64,000 nt of DNA from an uncultured Eubacteriales bacterium (GTDB lineage: Bacteria; Bacillota; Clostridia; Oscillospirales; Oscillospiraceae). The stretch lies in assembly GCA_900547405.1 (NCBI GenBank), contig URGL01000007.1, positions 1 to 64,000 on the forward strand, written 5' to 3'. Position numbers and translations under genes: made by a program. Position 1 is the stretch's first letter. Each line of letters starts with the position of its first letter. The notes below the pieces were generated by a model. The model saw only the letters and a program-made list of their open reading frames with translations. It was not told the origin of the DNA and did not search any database. This document shows, in pieces, positions 1 to 8,425 of this stretch.

Positions 1-64
1 GTATAATACCTTTTGTAAAACCACCATGCCGCCGGAGGATCCCCCCGCGGCAGAAAGGACACCT

Positions 65-2227
65 ATGCAGCTATCAGCCAATAAACTCCGGGAGCAGCTG
101 GCCCACATGAAGCCCATGCTGACCAACTGCTCCCTGGAGACCACCCGCCGGGGGCAGAATGCCCTGGGGGAACTGATGCGGGCGGCCCACCACGGCCAGG
201 TGCGGACCAAACGCCACGATTTTGAGCACTTTCAGGGTGCCTGGGTACTGCCAAGAGACCTGCGGCGGGATGGAGTGATCCTGTATCTCCACGGTGGCGG
301 CTACACCTGCGGCGGCCTGGACTACGCCCTGGGCTTCGGCTCCACTCTGGCTGACGAATCCGGTGCCAAGGTCTTCTGCGCCGCCTATCGTCTGGCCCCG
401 GAGGCCCCCTTCCCGGCGGCGGTGGAGGACGCACTGGAGAGCTACCGATATCTGCTGGACAAGGGCTACGCTCCGAAGAAAATCTGTCTCTGCGGCGAAA
501 GCGCCGGCGGCGGCCTGTGCTTCAGCCTGTGCCTGAGGCTGAAGGAGCTGAGGCTCCCACTCCCCGGCAGCGTCATCGCCATATCCCCCTGGACAGACCT
601 GACCCTGTCCGGAGAGAGCTTCCTGACCAATCTGGAGCGGGATGTGTCCCTTTCGCAGGAGCAGCTTGCCTTCTATACCCGGTGCTACACCCAGGAGCCT
701 CAGGCACCTCTGGCCTCTCCCCTCTTTGGGGACCTGACAGGCCTCCCCCCCAGCCTGATCTTCGTAGGCGGGGACGAGCTGCTGCTCAGCGACTCCCAGC
801 GGATATACCAGGCCCTCCGCTCCGCCGGAAGCAGCAGCCAGCTGATTGTTCACCCGGAGCGGTGGCACGCCTATCTGCTCTACGGCCTTGCGGAGGACCG
901 GGAGGACTGGAAAACCGTTGACGCCTTCCTCACCCGGCACCTGAGCCGGGAGCAGAAGCTCCGGTGGATGCGGCTGGACAACGCGGCGAAGATCTACCCC
1001 GCCGCCCTGCGGCAAAACTGGAGCAATGTATTCCGTCTCTCCGCCACTCTGGCCGAGGAAGTGGATACCAGGGTGCTCCAATCCGCTCTGGATGTGACGG
1101 TGCGCCGGTTTCCCTCTATGTGCGTCCGGCTCCGGCGGGGGCTCTTCTGGTACTATCTCCAGCAGCTGAACAAGGCCCCGACTATCCGGGAGGAAAGCAG
1201 CTATCCCGTCACCTCCATGACCCGCCGGGAGATCCGCAGCTGTGCCTTCCGTGTCATCGTCTATCAGAACCGTATCGCCGTGGAATTCTTCCATGCCGTC
1301 ACCGACGGCAACGGCGGCCTGGTATTTCTGAAGTCCCTGACGGCAGAGTATCTGCAGCAGAAATACGGGGCCTCCATCCCCGCTACCCATGGGGTCCTGG
1401 GGCGGCTGGAATCTCCCAGCGAAGAGGAGCTGGAGGACAGCTTCCAGAAATACGCCGGGAACGTCAACGCCAGCCGGAAGGAAAACACCGCCTGGCGGCC
1501 CCGGGGCACCCGGGAATTGGACGGCTTCCTGAATCTGACCTGCTTCCGCTTTGACAGTAGCAAGGTCCTGGCAAAGGCTCACGAATATAAGGTCAGCCTC
1601 ACCGCCTTCCTCTGCGCGGCCCTCATGATGGCCCTGCAGGATATGCAGGAGGAGCAGGTCCCCAATATCCGGCGGCGCAAGCCCATCCGGGTCCAGATCC
1701 CCGTAAACCTCCGGTCCCTCTTTCCCAGCAGGACCCTCCGGAACTTCGCCCTCTATACCACCCCGGAAATCGATCCCCGGCTGGGACACTACGAATTCGG
1801 GGAGATCTGTCAGGCCGTCACCCACCGCATGGGCCTGGATGTGACCCCAAAGATCATGAGCAGCCGCATTGCCACCAACGTCAGCAGTGAACGGCTGATG
1901 CCCATCCGGATCATGCCCTTATTCCTCAAAAATCTTGTGATGAAGGCGGTGTTCGATGCCGTAGGGGAGAAAACCGCCTGCCTATGCATCTCCAACCTGG
2001 GCAGGGTCACCCTGCCGGAGGCAATGACCCCCTATGTAAAACGGATGGACTTCATCCTCAGCACCCAGGCCACCGCTCCCCAGAATTGCAGCGTGCTGTC
2101 CTACGGAGAGGACCTGTATGTAAACTTTGTCCGTAATATCCGGGAGCCGGAACTGGAGTCCCACTTCTTCCGGGTACTGCGGGATATGGGACTGGGCGCG
2201 GAAGTCCAGACCAACGCCAGACAGTGA
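65..2227 (+). CDS. Fused alpha/beta hydrolase (HSL type) - condensation-like acyltransferase
   Basis: A 720-residue two-domain protein. Residues about 1-295 form a hormone-sensitive-lipase-type alpha/beta hydrolase. The HGGGY oxyanion motif starts near residue 76, the nucleophile elbow GESAGG has Ser near 146, and plausible catalytic Asp (VGGDELL, about 237) and His (ERWHAY, about 268) follow. From about residue 300 a second domain resembles alcohol acetyltransferase/condensation-fold enzymes, with an HxxxD motif (HAVTDG, His about 410). The start at 65 was chosen because AAAGGA lies 7 bases upstream; an in-frame ATG at 26 is the alternative. A TATAAT at 2-7 could be its -10 box, cut by the window edge. 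The next gene follows after 9 bases, so they are probably co-transcribed. Substrate unknown; a role in making or remodelling an acyl ester or lipid is inference. Confidence 0.8.
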   Translation: MQLSANKLREQLAHMKPMLTNCSLETTRRGQNALGELMRAAHHGQVRTKRHDFEHFQGAWVLPRDLRRDGVILYLHGGGYTCGGLDYALGFGSTLADESGAKVFCAAYRLAPEAPFPAAVEDALESYRYLLDKGYAPKKICLCGESAGGGLCFSLCLRLKELRLPLPGSVIAISPWTDLTLSGESFLTNLERDVSLSQEQLAFYTRCYTQEPQAPLASPLFGDLTGLPPSLIFVGGDELLLSDSQRIYQALRSAGSSSQLIVHPERWHAYLLYGLAEDREDWKTVDAFLTRHLSREQKLRWMRLDNAAKIYPAALRQNWSNVFRLSATLAEEVDTRVLQSALDVTVRRFPSMCVRLRRGLFWYYLQQLNKAPTIREESSYPVTSMTRREIRSCAFRVIVYQNRIAVEFFHAVTDGNGGLVFLKSLTAEYLQQKYGASIPATHGVLGRLESPSEEELEDSFQKYAGNVNASRKENTAWRPRGTRELDGFLNLTCFRFDSSKVLAKAHEYKVSLTAFLCAALMMALQDMQEEQVPNIRRRKPIRVQIPVNLRSLFPSRTLRNFALYTTPEIDPRLGHYEFGEICQAVTHRMGLDVTPKIMSSRIATNVSSERLMPIRIMPLFLKNLVMKAVFDAVGEKTACLCISNLGRVTLPEAMTPYVKRMDFILSTQATAPQNCSVLSYGEDLYVNFVRNIREPELESHFFRVLRDMGLGAEVQTNARQ

Positions 2228-2236
2228 GGTAGAACT

Positions 2237-2932
2237 ATGTATTGCATCCATTGCGGTGTCAAGCTGGCCGACAGCGAAAAGCGGTGTCCCCTCTGCGGCA
2301 CCGTCCCCTTCCACCCGGACTTTGTCCGCCAGGAGGGAGAGACCCTGTACCCTAGGGACCGTGTCCCCAAATTCAAGGCAGGAAAAGGGGCGGTGCTGGC
2401 CGCCGTCACCCTGCTGCTGCTGATTCCCGTTTTCATCACCCTGATCTGCGACGTGAGCATTCACGGCCATGTCACCTGGTCCGGCTTCGTGGTGGGAGGC
2501 ATTGCCCTTCTCTACGTTGCCGCCGTGCTGCCCCAGTGGTTCACAGCGCCCAACCCGGTCATTTTCGTCCCCATTTCCTTCCTCGCTGCAGGGCTGTATA
2601 TCCTCTACATCGATCTGGCCGTCCAGGGCCGGTGGTTTCTCAGCTTCGCCTTCCCCATCGTTGGGATCCTGGGCACCCTCGTTACGGCTGTGGTGGCTCT
2701 TTGCCGGTACACCAGAAGGGCAGAGCTCTATATCTTCGGCGGAGCCCTCATCGCCCTGGGTGCCTTTCTGCCCCTGATGGAGTACCTGATAACGGTCACC
2801 TTCCACCTGCCCAAATTCATCGGCTGGTCCTGGTTCCCCATGGCCCCCCTGGTGGTCTTAGGCGGCGGCCTCATCTTCCTGGCCATCTGCCGCCCGGCAA
2901 GAGAAGCGGTGGAGCGGAAGCTGTTTTTGTGA
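2237..2932 (+). CDS. Zinc-ribbon multi-pass membrane protein (DUF6320-like)
   Basis: A 231-residue protein that starts with a zinc ribbon (CIHCG near residue 3 and CPLCG near residue 18, giving two CxxC pairs), followed after about residue 50 by roughly six hydrophobic helices. I remember this combination as DUF6320, often found next to hydrolase/acyltransferase genes, but that name is from memory. It lies 9 bases after the fused hydrolase-acyltransferase gene on the same strand, so the two probably act together at the membrane. Function unknown. Confidence 0.7.
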   Translation: MYCIHCGVKLADSEKRCPLCGTVPFHPDFVRQEGETLYPRDRVPKFKAGKGAVLAAVTLLLLIPVFITLICDVSIHGHVTWSGFVVGGIALLYVAAVLPQWFTAPNPVIFVPISFLAAGLYILYIDLAVQGRWFLSFAFPIVGILGTLVTAVVALCRYTRRAELYIFGGALIALGAFLPLMEYLITVTFHLPKFIGWSWFPMAPLVVLGGGLIFLAICRPAREAVERKLFL

Positions 2933-2961
2933 GCGCCCTAGGCTTCCCTACCTAAGGAACT

Positions 2962-2994
2962 AAAAATACCCGAGCCCATGCTGGTGGGCCCGGG
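2962..2994 (-). terminator. Rho-independent terminator downstream of the LysR gene
   Basis: On the minus strand a GC-rich stem of about 10 bp with one mismatch (arms 2969-2978 and 2985-2994) is followed by TATTTTTA. It lies about 130 bases past the LysR stop codon and also separates that transcript from the convergent gene ending at 2932. Confidence 0.7.
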
Positions 2995-3126
2995 CATCTA
3001 AAAGGGGGGTGGTGGTAAGTACGAATCCTACAACGTACTTATCTACCTTTTCAGTGTAGCATAATTGAGCAGAATCCGGAAATCTCAAAACTGTGATATC
3101 ATATTCCAATAGTGGCGTGCGTTTCT

Positions 3127-4008
3127 CTATTTGTTCCGTTCCTGGACCCACTTCAGAAATCCGCTCTCCAATGTAGAGATCGCACACTGAGGCTTATAGA
3201 GTAGGGCATTCTGATACACCGGTCCCTCCGGTATGTCCGTCTTCTGGACCAGTCCGGCAGCGTGCAAAAGGTCTTCCGGCAGGGCTTCAGACCAGAGGTA
3301 GCTATTGGACAGGCCCCCCAGGAGCTGTAGCTGCGACAGCCGGTCCGTGGCGTAAATGCCGTTTTTCTCCTTCTTTTCGGAATAGAGCCGGTCCCGGTGG
3401 AGAATTTCCGGATAGTTCGCCAAGTTTTCCCGGGTGACCTGCTGTTCCCCGGCCAGGGGATGATCCCGAGAGAGAACCACCCCGTAGCGCTCCTCCGACA
3501 GACGCTGGAGCACCAAGGAGCGCTCCTGAGCCTGCTCTTCAAAATAGGCCTGGTATTCCTGGCTGTAACGGATCACGGCGATCTCCACAGTACCGCCGCT
3601 GAGCATCTCCAAGGCCTGGCGGGGATGGCATTCCCGGATATAGGCATCCATTCGCTGACCGATCGACCGCTCCTCCAAATACCGCTGGGTCAGGGTCAGG
3701 CAGCGGTAGGACCTGGGTAGGCAGACCCGGAATCGGTTAGGCTCGCAGCTGTTGGGGCCTAGGTGCTCAATAAACTCTGCTTCCCGCAGGATGTTTCTGG
3801 CGTGGCGCAGGAATCGCTCTCCCATCTGGGTCGGGTGGACTCCTTTCCGGGTCCGTTCAAATATTTGAAAGCCCACTGCCGCCTCCATGTCTCGCAGCAC
3901 CCGGCTCAGGTTCGGCTGACCCATATAGAGGTTGGATGCGGCCTGGGAGATGGAGCGGGTCCGTTCGACCTCCACCAGGTAGAGAAGTTGCTGTGTGTTC
4001 AGTGTCAT
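3127..4008 (-). CDS. LysR family transcriptional regulator
   Basis: A 293-residue LysR-type regulator. The N-terminal winged helix-turn-helix spans about residues 1-60 (SISQAASNLYMGQPNLSR recognition region, then the FERTRKG wing), followed by the effector-binding domain. The start at 4008 is set by an AGGAGGG ribosome site 9 bases upstream; the longer open frame to 4110 would read into the terminator hairpin. Its leader holds a cobalamin riboswitch and an intrinsic terminator, so expression is probably switched off when B12 is plentiful. No target gene is evident in the window; the neighbours are an FGGY kinase upstream and a convergent membrane protein gene downstream. Confidence 0.88.
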   Translation of the reverse strand: MTLNTQQLLYLVEVERTRSISQAASNLYMGQPNLSRVLRDMEAAVGFQIFERTRKGVHPTQMGERFLRHARNILREAEFIEHLGPNSCEPNRFRVCLPRSYRCLTLTQRYLEERSIGQRMDAYIRECHPRQALEMLSGGTVEIAVIRYSQEYQAYFEEQAQERSLVLQRLSEERYGVVLSRDHPLAGEQQVTRENLANYPEILHRDRLYSEKKEKNGIYATDRLSQLQLLGGLSNSYLWSEALPEDLLHAAGLVQKTDIPEGPVYQNALLYKPQCAISTLESGFLKWVQERNK

Positions 4009-4057
4009 GTCGGAACCCTCCTGATGTTCGTTTTTCTTTGTTCTATCCAATTTTTCA

Positions 4058-4094
4058 AAAAGAATTCGCGGCAGTCCAAACGAACTGCCGCGAA
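4058..4094 (-). terminator. Intrinsic terminator of the riboswitch expression platform
   Basis: A perfect 11-bp stem (arms 4065-4075 and 4084-4094) followed on the minus strand by TTCTTTTT, sitting between the B12 box and the LysR start codon. Its position fits a transcription-terminating expression platform. Confidence 0.8.
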
Positions 4095-4147
4095 CGTTTT
4101 TAGGCGACACAAACGCACAGGAGAAAGCCCCTGCGTTTTTCCTGCTC

Positions 4148-4335
4148 CTGTAGGTCTTCTGACTGATGTCTCAGACGAAATCCGTTCCTGCCTTCTCAGG
4201 TTTCCCCAATGACCGACTTCCACCGACGGGACGGACCTCTCGACACTTACAGCACCGTTTCGTGCGGGGACTTTCACCCCATTCCCTTTTTAAGCTCCAA
4301 AGCCGACCTGCGCACCTTGGAGCCACAAGAACCTA
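4148..4335 (-). ncRNA. Cobalamin (B12) riboswitch
   Basis: Read on the minus strand, the segment contains the conserved cobalamin aptamer elements in order: a P2/P3 region, AAAAAGGGAAT, GGGGTGAAAGTCCCC, ACGGTGCTGTAAGT, a GGGGAAACCTG internal element, and the B12 box AGTCAGAAGACCTAC (rc of about 4149-4165). A terminator hairpin and the LysR gene follow. This is established cobalamin riboswitch architecture; the boundaries are approximate. Confidence 0.88.
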
Positions 4336-4345
4336 AGTTTTTTCC

Positions 4346-4374
4346 ATTATACGGAATTGTCGGTGAAATGTCAA
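4346..4374 (-). promoter_or_regulatory. Sigma-A promoter of the riboswitch-LysR transcript
   Basis: A perfect TTGACA (4369-4374) and a perfect TATAAT (4346-4351) separated by 17 bases on the minus strand. The predicted start at about 4340 lies right at the 5' end of the aptamer, so the riboswitch transcript starts after the FGGY kinase gene and is independent of it. Confidence 0.88.
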
Positions 4375-4393
4375 AGGGTTTCTGAATGAGCAC

Positions 4394-5857
4394 TCACAAA
4401 AACAGCTTTCCATAATATCCGTTCATGATTTCTCTCTGCTTTTCATAAACCGGCCTGCGTGCCCCATCCGGCACATATACCTTGGGGTCCGCCACAGCCT
4501 TTTTCAGGGCCTCCTCGGCACTGCCGTAGAGCCCCAGGGCCACGGCGGCACTGACCCAAGCGCCGAAGGAGGTCTGCTCGGCGTGGGCCCGGTTGCAGGT
4601 CATGGGCAGGCCCGTCACATCGGCCTCGATCTGGCAAAAGGTGTCGAATTTTGTCAGGCCGCCTCCCACATAGACCGTGTGGGCCGGGGCGGTGTAGCGC
4701 TCCAGCACGTCCAGGTTGTTCCGGATCTCATAGCAGATGCTCTCCAGCAGCGCCCTGGTCATGTCGGCGGGGGTGGTCCGCAGACCCACGTTCAAAAAGC
4801 CGCCGGAGGCACCGGCGTTCCAGTCCGGAGTGCCTCGGCCCTGGAAATAGGGCAGAGCGATGCAGCCGTTGCTGCCGGGCGGAACAGCCTCCACGGCGGC
4901 ATTCCGGGCGGCCAGATCCTCACAGTCCCCCAGGGTCCTTCCTGCCCAGTTGTAGAGGGCAGCGCAGGTAAGCATACTGGTTTCCAGCACGTATTTTCCC
5001 GGCAAGGAGTGGGCCCCGCAGATCACGTCAGTGCCCAGGTTTTCCGGCACCCGGTCAATGAACTGGAGCATATAGGCTCCTGTCCCGGTGGTGATCTCCA
5101 TAGTCCCTGGGCGGCACAGGCCGTGACCCAGGGCGGCACACTGCTGGTCCCCTCCGGCGCTGACCAGGGGGATGCCGGCTGCTAACCCCGTCCGGCGGGC
5201 GTAGTCCTCTGTCACGGTGCCGATGACCGTACCGGGGGACACCAGCTCACAGAGCTTTTCTTCTTCTACCTGGAAGATATCCAGCAGATGCCGGTCCCAC
5301 TGCCTGGTTTTCAGATTCATGAGCAGGCTCCGGCTGCCGTAGGTGTGGTCCGTGCGGAACTGCCCCGTGATCTTCAGGGTCAGGTAATCCGCAATGGTAC
5401 AGATTTTGTAGGTTTTTTTGTAAATTTCCGGCTCCTCCCGGCGCAGCCAGGTCATTTTGGTGCCGGAGAACACGGTGTTGATCCGCGCTCCCGTCAGGGC
5501 GTAGATCTCCTTTTCTCTGGGCCCCAGGGCGGCTGCGATCCCCTCGTTCCGCTTGTCCTGCCACATGATGGCGGGACGCAGCGGCTCCCCCTGCTTATTC
5601 ACCGGGATGATGCTGGACCGCTGGGCCGTCAGGCTCAGCGCGTCCACAGTCTGCCCCCGGTCCTTGGCCCAGGCTGCCGCGGCGGCACAGATCTCCGCCA
5701 CCGCACTGTCAAAGTCCCCCGAATCCTGCTCCACCAGGTTCTCTCCGGGAAAATAGACGCTGTAGGTGACGGGGTGGATAAATTGGGTGTGCCCTTCCCC
5801 GTCATACAGAATGCCCCGGGCACTGGATGTGCCGACATCGATGGCTAATATGTTCAT
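4394..5857 (-). CDS. FGGY-family carbohydrate kinase
   Basis: A 487-residue sugar kinase of the FGGY/actin-ATPase superfamily, the length normal for xylulokinase/gluconokinase-type enzymes. The N-terminal phosphate loop is AIDVGTSS (about residues 4-12), the substrate-proximal SLTAQRS and MWQDKR motifs follow, and the second phosphate motif TTGTGAY lies mid-protein. The start has AAGGAA 8 bases upstream. It is the last gene of the beta-glucoside operon, downstream of the antiterminator, but a hairpin lies between them. The sugar substrate cannot be read from the sequence; a pentose, gluconate or similar polyol is possible. Confidence 0.85.
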   Translation of the reverse strand: MNILAIDVGTSSARGILYDGEGHTQFIHPVTYSVYFPGENLVEQDSGDFDSAVAEICAAAAAWAKDRGQTVDALSLTAQRSSIIPVNKQGEPLRPAIMWQDKRNEGIAAALGPREKEIYALTGARINTVFSGTKMTWLRREEPEIYKKTYKICTIADYLTLKITGQFRTDHTYGSRSLLMNLKTRQWDRHLLDIFQVEEEKLCELVSPGTVIGTVTEDYARRTGLAAGIPLVSAGGDQQCAALGHGLCRPGTMEITTGTGAYMLQFIDRVPENLGTDVICGAHSLPGKYVLETSMLTCAALYNWAGRTLGDCEDLAARNAAVEAVPPGSNGCIALPYFQGRGTPDWNAGASGGFLNVGLRTTPADMTRALLESICYEIRNNLDVLERYTAPAHTVYVGGGLTKFDTFCQIEADVTGLPMTCNRAHAEQTSFGAWVSAAVALGLYGSAEEALKKAVADPKVYVPDGARRPVYEKQREIMNGYYGKLFL

Positions 5858-5884
5858 ACTGTGATTTCCTTCCCTATAAAGAAC

Positions 5885-5911
5885 GCGAACCGGCCTTGAA
5901 GACCGGTTCGC
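5885..5911 (-). terminator. Hairpin after the antiterminator gene
   Basis: A perfect 9-bp stem (arms 5885-5893 and 5903-5911) between the antiterminator stop and the kinase start, followed on the minus strand by GTTCTTTAT. The U-run is weak, so it may attenuate transcription instead of ending it. Confidence 0.55.
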
Positions 5912-5918
5912 AGTGGTT

Positions 5919-6782
5919 TTACGCTTTTCCCCGGCGGCTCTGCCACTCCTCCAGGACCCGGTGGATGTGGATCGTCAGATACAGCGACTCCTGCCGGGAG
6001 AGGGAAATGTGAAAGCCGGAGTCCAAAAACTCCGCCACCTTACAGGCGCATTGGTATTCCCGGGGACACTGGGGAACGATCTGCTCATAAAGAAATTCCG
6101 TCAGCCCTTCGCTGAGGTCCAGGCCCTCTACCAGCCTGTGGGCCATGGCCTGGACATGGGTCAGAAACCGGCTGTAGGACACGCTGTTTTCATCGTATTC
6201 CAGGCCGAAGGTGTACTTGACGATTTCCAGCACGCCCTTGACGATTCTGTCCATAGGGCGGGTCTGGTCCCCTTTCCCTTGATCCTGCTGGGCGTTGATG
6301 AAGTGGAAGGCAATGCTTACGGATTCCTCCTCCGGAAGCTCCACCCCCAGCTCCTTCTTGACCAGCTCCAGAGCATACCGGCCTACATCGTACTCCTTAG
6401 GGTTAAAGAGCCGGACGTTGACGGAGTAGTACCCCGGCACCGCCAGATTTTCCTCCTGCCGCTTTACGGCAAAGGCCAGATGGTCCGTCAGGGACAAATA
6501 GATGGAGTCCGCCAGGCGCATCTGATAATGGGTCACAGCATAGTCCACCACCCGGCGGGTCAAATTGAAGATCCGCTCATCGGTCTGGGCCGCCAGCTGC
6601 AGGATGTTCCGGTTCAGCTGCCGGTCCCGGAGGACAAAGACCTGCTCCCCTTCCTTGGGGCTGATCTGCTGGCCGATGGATTTGCCGAAGCCAATGCCCT
6701 TGCCCATAAGGATGACTTCACCGCCCGGCTCTTCCACAGCCAGAACCACAGAATTGTTCAGAACTTTGACAACACGTATCAA
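5919..6782 (-). CDS. BglG/LicT-type transcription antiterminator
   Basis: A 287-residue antiterminator. An N-terminal RNA-binding CAT domain (about residues 1-55, IRVVKVLNNSVV start) is followed by two PTS regulation domains with the usual conserved His residues (for example DHLAFAVKRQ and AFHFINAQ). A TTG start at 6782 is preferred: GGGGTG lies 6 bases upstream and the protein then begins like other family members; a GTG at 6791 overlaps that ribosome site. It should bind the RAT element in the leader at 10400-10427 and let transcription pass the terminator when beta-glucosides are present and PTS phosphorylation permits. It is in the same operon as its target. Confidence 0.88.
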   Translation of the reverse strand: MIRVVKVLNNSVVLAVEEPGGEVILMGKGIGFGKSIGQQISPKEGEQVFVLRDRQLNRNILQLAAQTDERIFNLTRRVVDYAVTHYQMRLADSIYLSLTDHLAFAVKRQEENLAVPGYYSVNVRLFNPKEYDVGRYALELVKKELGVELPEEESVSIAFHFINAQQDQGKGDQTRPMDRIVKGVLEIVKYTFGLEYDENSVSYSRFLTHVQAMAHRLVEGLDLSEGLTEFLYEQIVPQCPREYQCACKVAEFLDSGFHISLSRQESLYLTIHIHRVLEEWQSRRGKA

Positions 6783-6863
6783 TGAAATCACCCCCTTTTT
6801 AGATTATCATAAACAAATGATGAGAAGAATGCAAGGGTTTTATTCCGGGTTCATTTTCCCGCT

Positions 6864-6978
6864 CGCGTAGGGGGCGATGCCCACATCGCCCCGAGACCTT
6901 GCGGGCGGCCCCGCCCGGTACAAACGCACCGCTCAATCGTCGAATCCCCGGGCGGATGTGGGCATCCGCCCCTACGCG
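6864..6978. repeat. Imperfect long inverted repeat (interspersed-repeat-like element)
   Basis: Two arms of about 28 bases, 6864-6892 (CGCGTAGGGGGCGATGCCC...) and 6949-6978 (its near reverse complement), flank a GC-rich centre. Each arm also holds a small internal palindrome around GCCCACATC. It sits in the 220-base gap between the GH1 gene and the antiterminator gene and would form a large hairpin in the operon mRNA. It resembles short interspersed elements I associate with Oscillospiraceae genomes; copy number cannot be judged here. Confidence 0.65.
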
Positions 6979-7002
6979 GATACGAAGACCGCAGTAGAAA
7001 CT

Positions 7003-8415
7003 TTACAGCTCCTCGCCGTTGGTACGGATGACGTTCTGATACCAGTAGAAGCTGTCCTTGGGGATGCGCTTGAGCTCCTTCACATCGAAGTCGTCCCGGT
7101 CGATGTAGATGAAGCCGTAGCGCTTCCGGAAGCCCTGGTGAGAGCTCAGCAGGTCCATCACAGACCAGGGAGAGTAGCCCATAAGCTCCACCCCGTCCTC
7201 CATGGCATCGGCGCAGGCCTGCAGATGGGAGCGAATGTAATCGATGCGGTAGGGGTCGTGGACCTTCCCATCCTCGGTCAGGGTGTCTGCCATGCCCAGG
7301 CCGTTCTCGGTGATCAGCAGGGGCAGGTGGTAGCGGCGGTAGTAGTCGTTCAGCACGATCCGCAATCCCATGGGATCGATCTGTGCGCCGTACTCAGAGG
7401 CGGCCAGGTTGGTGTTCTTCTCGTCCCGGCAGTAGCCGTACTGATCGAAGTCCACCTCATTTCCCCGGTAGACCCGCTCGCCGATGGGGTGATCCTTGTC
7501 GGCGGGCAGATAGCTTGCGCACAGGGTCCGGTAGTAGTTCAGGGCAATATAGTCGATCTTGGCGCTTTTCAGAATGGCCTCATCGCCAGGCTCCGTCTGG
7601 GGAACGATGTTTCGCTCCCGGAGATAGCGCATATAATAGCCGGGGTAAGCGCCTTCCGTGTGCATTTCCAGGCAGTAGTTGGTCTTCATCCAGTCGTTCA
7701 TCTTGGCGGCCCACACATCCTCAGGCTTGTTGGTCAGAGGATAGGTGCAGGTGGAGGACACGGCGGGGCCTACCTTGCCGTCCTTGACGAGCTCGTGGCA
7801 GGCGTTGACGGCCAGGGCGTGGGCCAGGAACATATGGTAGTCCATCTGGGCCCGGATCTTGTCCGCCTTCCACTTATCCGGCTCTACGATGTTCATCCGC
7901 TCGTCTACCCGGATCATCAGGTTCTGCTCGTTGATGACCTGCCAGTATTTCACCCGGTCACCGAAGGCCTCAAAGCAGACCCGGGCGTACTTCTCAAAGG
8001 CATAGACACACCGGCGGTCTTCCCAGCCGTTGTACTTTTCCACCAAGGCATAGGGCAGGTCGAAGTGATACAGCGTCACAAAGGGCTGGATGCCGTTCTC
8101 CAGCAGGCAGTCGATCACATCGCTGTAGAATTTCAGGCCCTTGGGGTTCACTTCCCCATCCCCATCGGGGATGATCCGGGCCCAGGACAGGGAGAAGCGG
8201 TAGATCTTCATCCCCAGTTCCTTCATAAGGCCGATGTCTTCTTTCCAGTGGTGATAGAAGTCGGCTGCAACCTTGCTGTCTGCCTGCTTGGAAGAGCGCT
8301 TAAAGGAATTGAAGTCGGCCACGGTCATGCCCTTGCCGTCCTCATCCCAGCCGCCTTCGATCTGGAAGGCGGAGGAGGAAGCGCCCCACAGGAAATTCTC
8401 CGGAAATCTTCCCAT
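7003..8415 (-). CDS. GH1 6-phospho-beta-glucosidase
   Basis: A 470-residue glycoside hydrolase family 1 enzyme. It begins with FPENFLWGASSSAFQIEGG, typical of the family, has the acid/base NEQN motif near residue 170, and the nucleophile motif TENGLG near residue 370. Length is normal. The gene starts 11 bases after the PTS transporter stop, with GAGGAG 6 bases before ATG overlapping that stop. It should hydrolyse phosphorylated beta-glucosides delivered by the PTS into glucose 6-phosphate and an aglycone or sugar. Phospho-beta-galactosidase activity cannot be excluded from sequence alone. Confidence 0.9.
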   Translation of the reverse strand: MGRFPENFLWGASSSAFQIEGGWDEDGKGMTVADFNSFKRSSKQADSKVAADFYHHWKEDIGLMKELGMKIYRFSLSWARIIPDGDGEVNPKGLKFYSDVIDCLLENGIQPFVTLYHFDLPYALVEKYNGWEDRRCVYAFEKYARVCFEAFGDRVKYWQVINEQNLMIRVDERMNIVEPDKWKADKIRAQMDYHMFLAHALAVNACHELVKDGKVGPAVSSTCTYPLTNKPEDVWAAKMNDWMKTNYCLEMHTEGAYPGYYMRYLRERNIVPQTEPGDEAILKSAKIDYIALNYYRTLCASYLPADKDHPIGERVYRGNEVDFDQYGYCRDEKNTNLAASEYGAQIDPMGLRIVLNDYYRRYHLPLLITENGLGMADTLTEDGKVHDPYRIDYIRSHLQACADAMEDGVELMGYSPWSVMDLLSSHQGFRKRYGFIYIDRDDFDVKELKRIPKDSFYWYQNVIRTNGEEL

Positions 8416-8425
8416 AGCAGACTCC

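Noticed and set aside
74..1825. Long minus-strand open frame (583 codons) opposite the first gene
   Set aside because: It is the complement of the hydrolase-acyltransferase gene, is Gly/Pro-rich with no domain, and arises from high GC content.
2960..3187. 75-codon minus-strand frame running past the LysR stop to the terminator
   Set aside because: It overlaps the LysR 3' end in another frame, lacks a ribosome site, and its last part is just the terminator.
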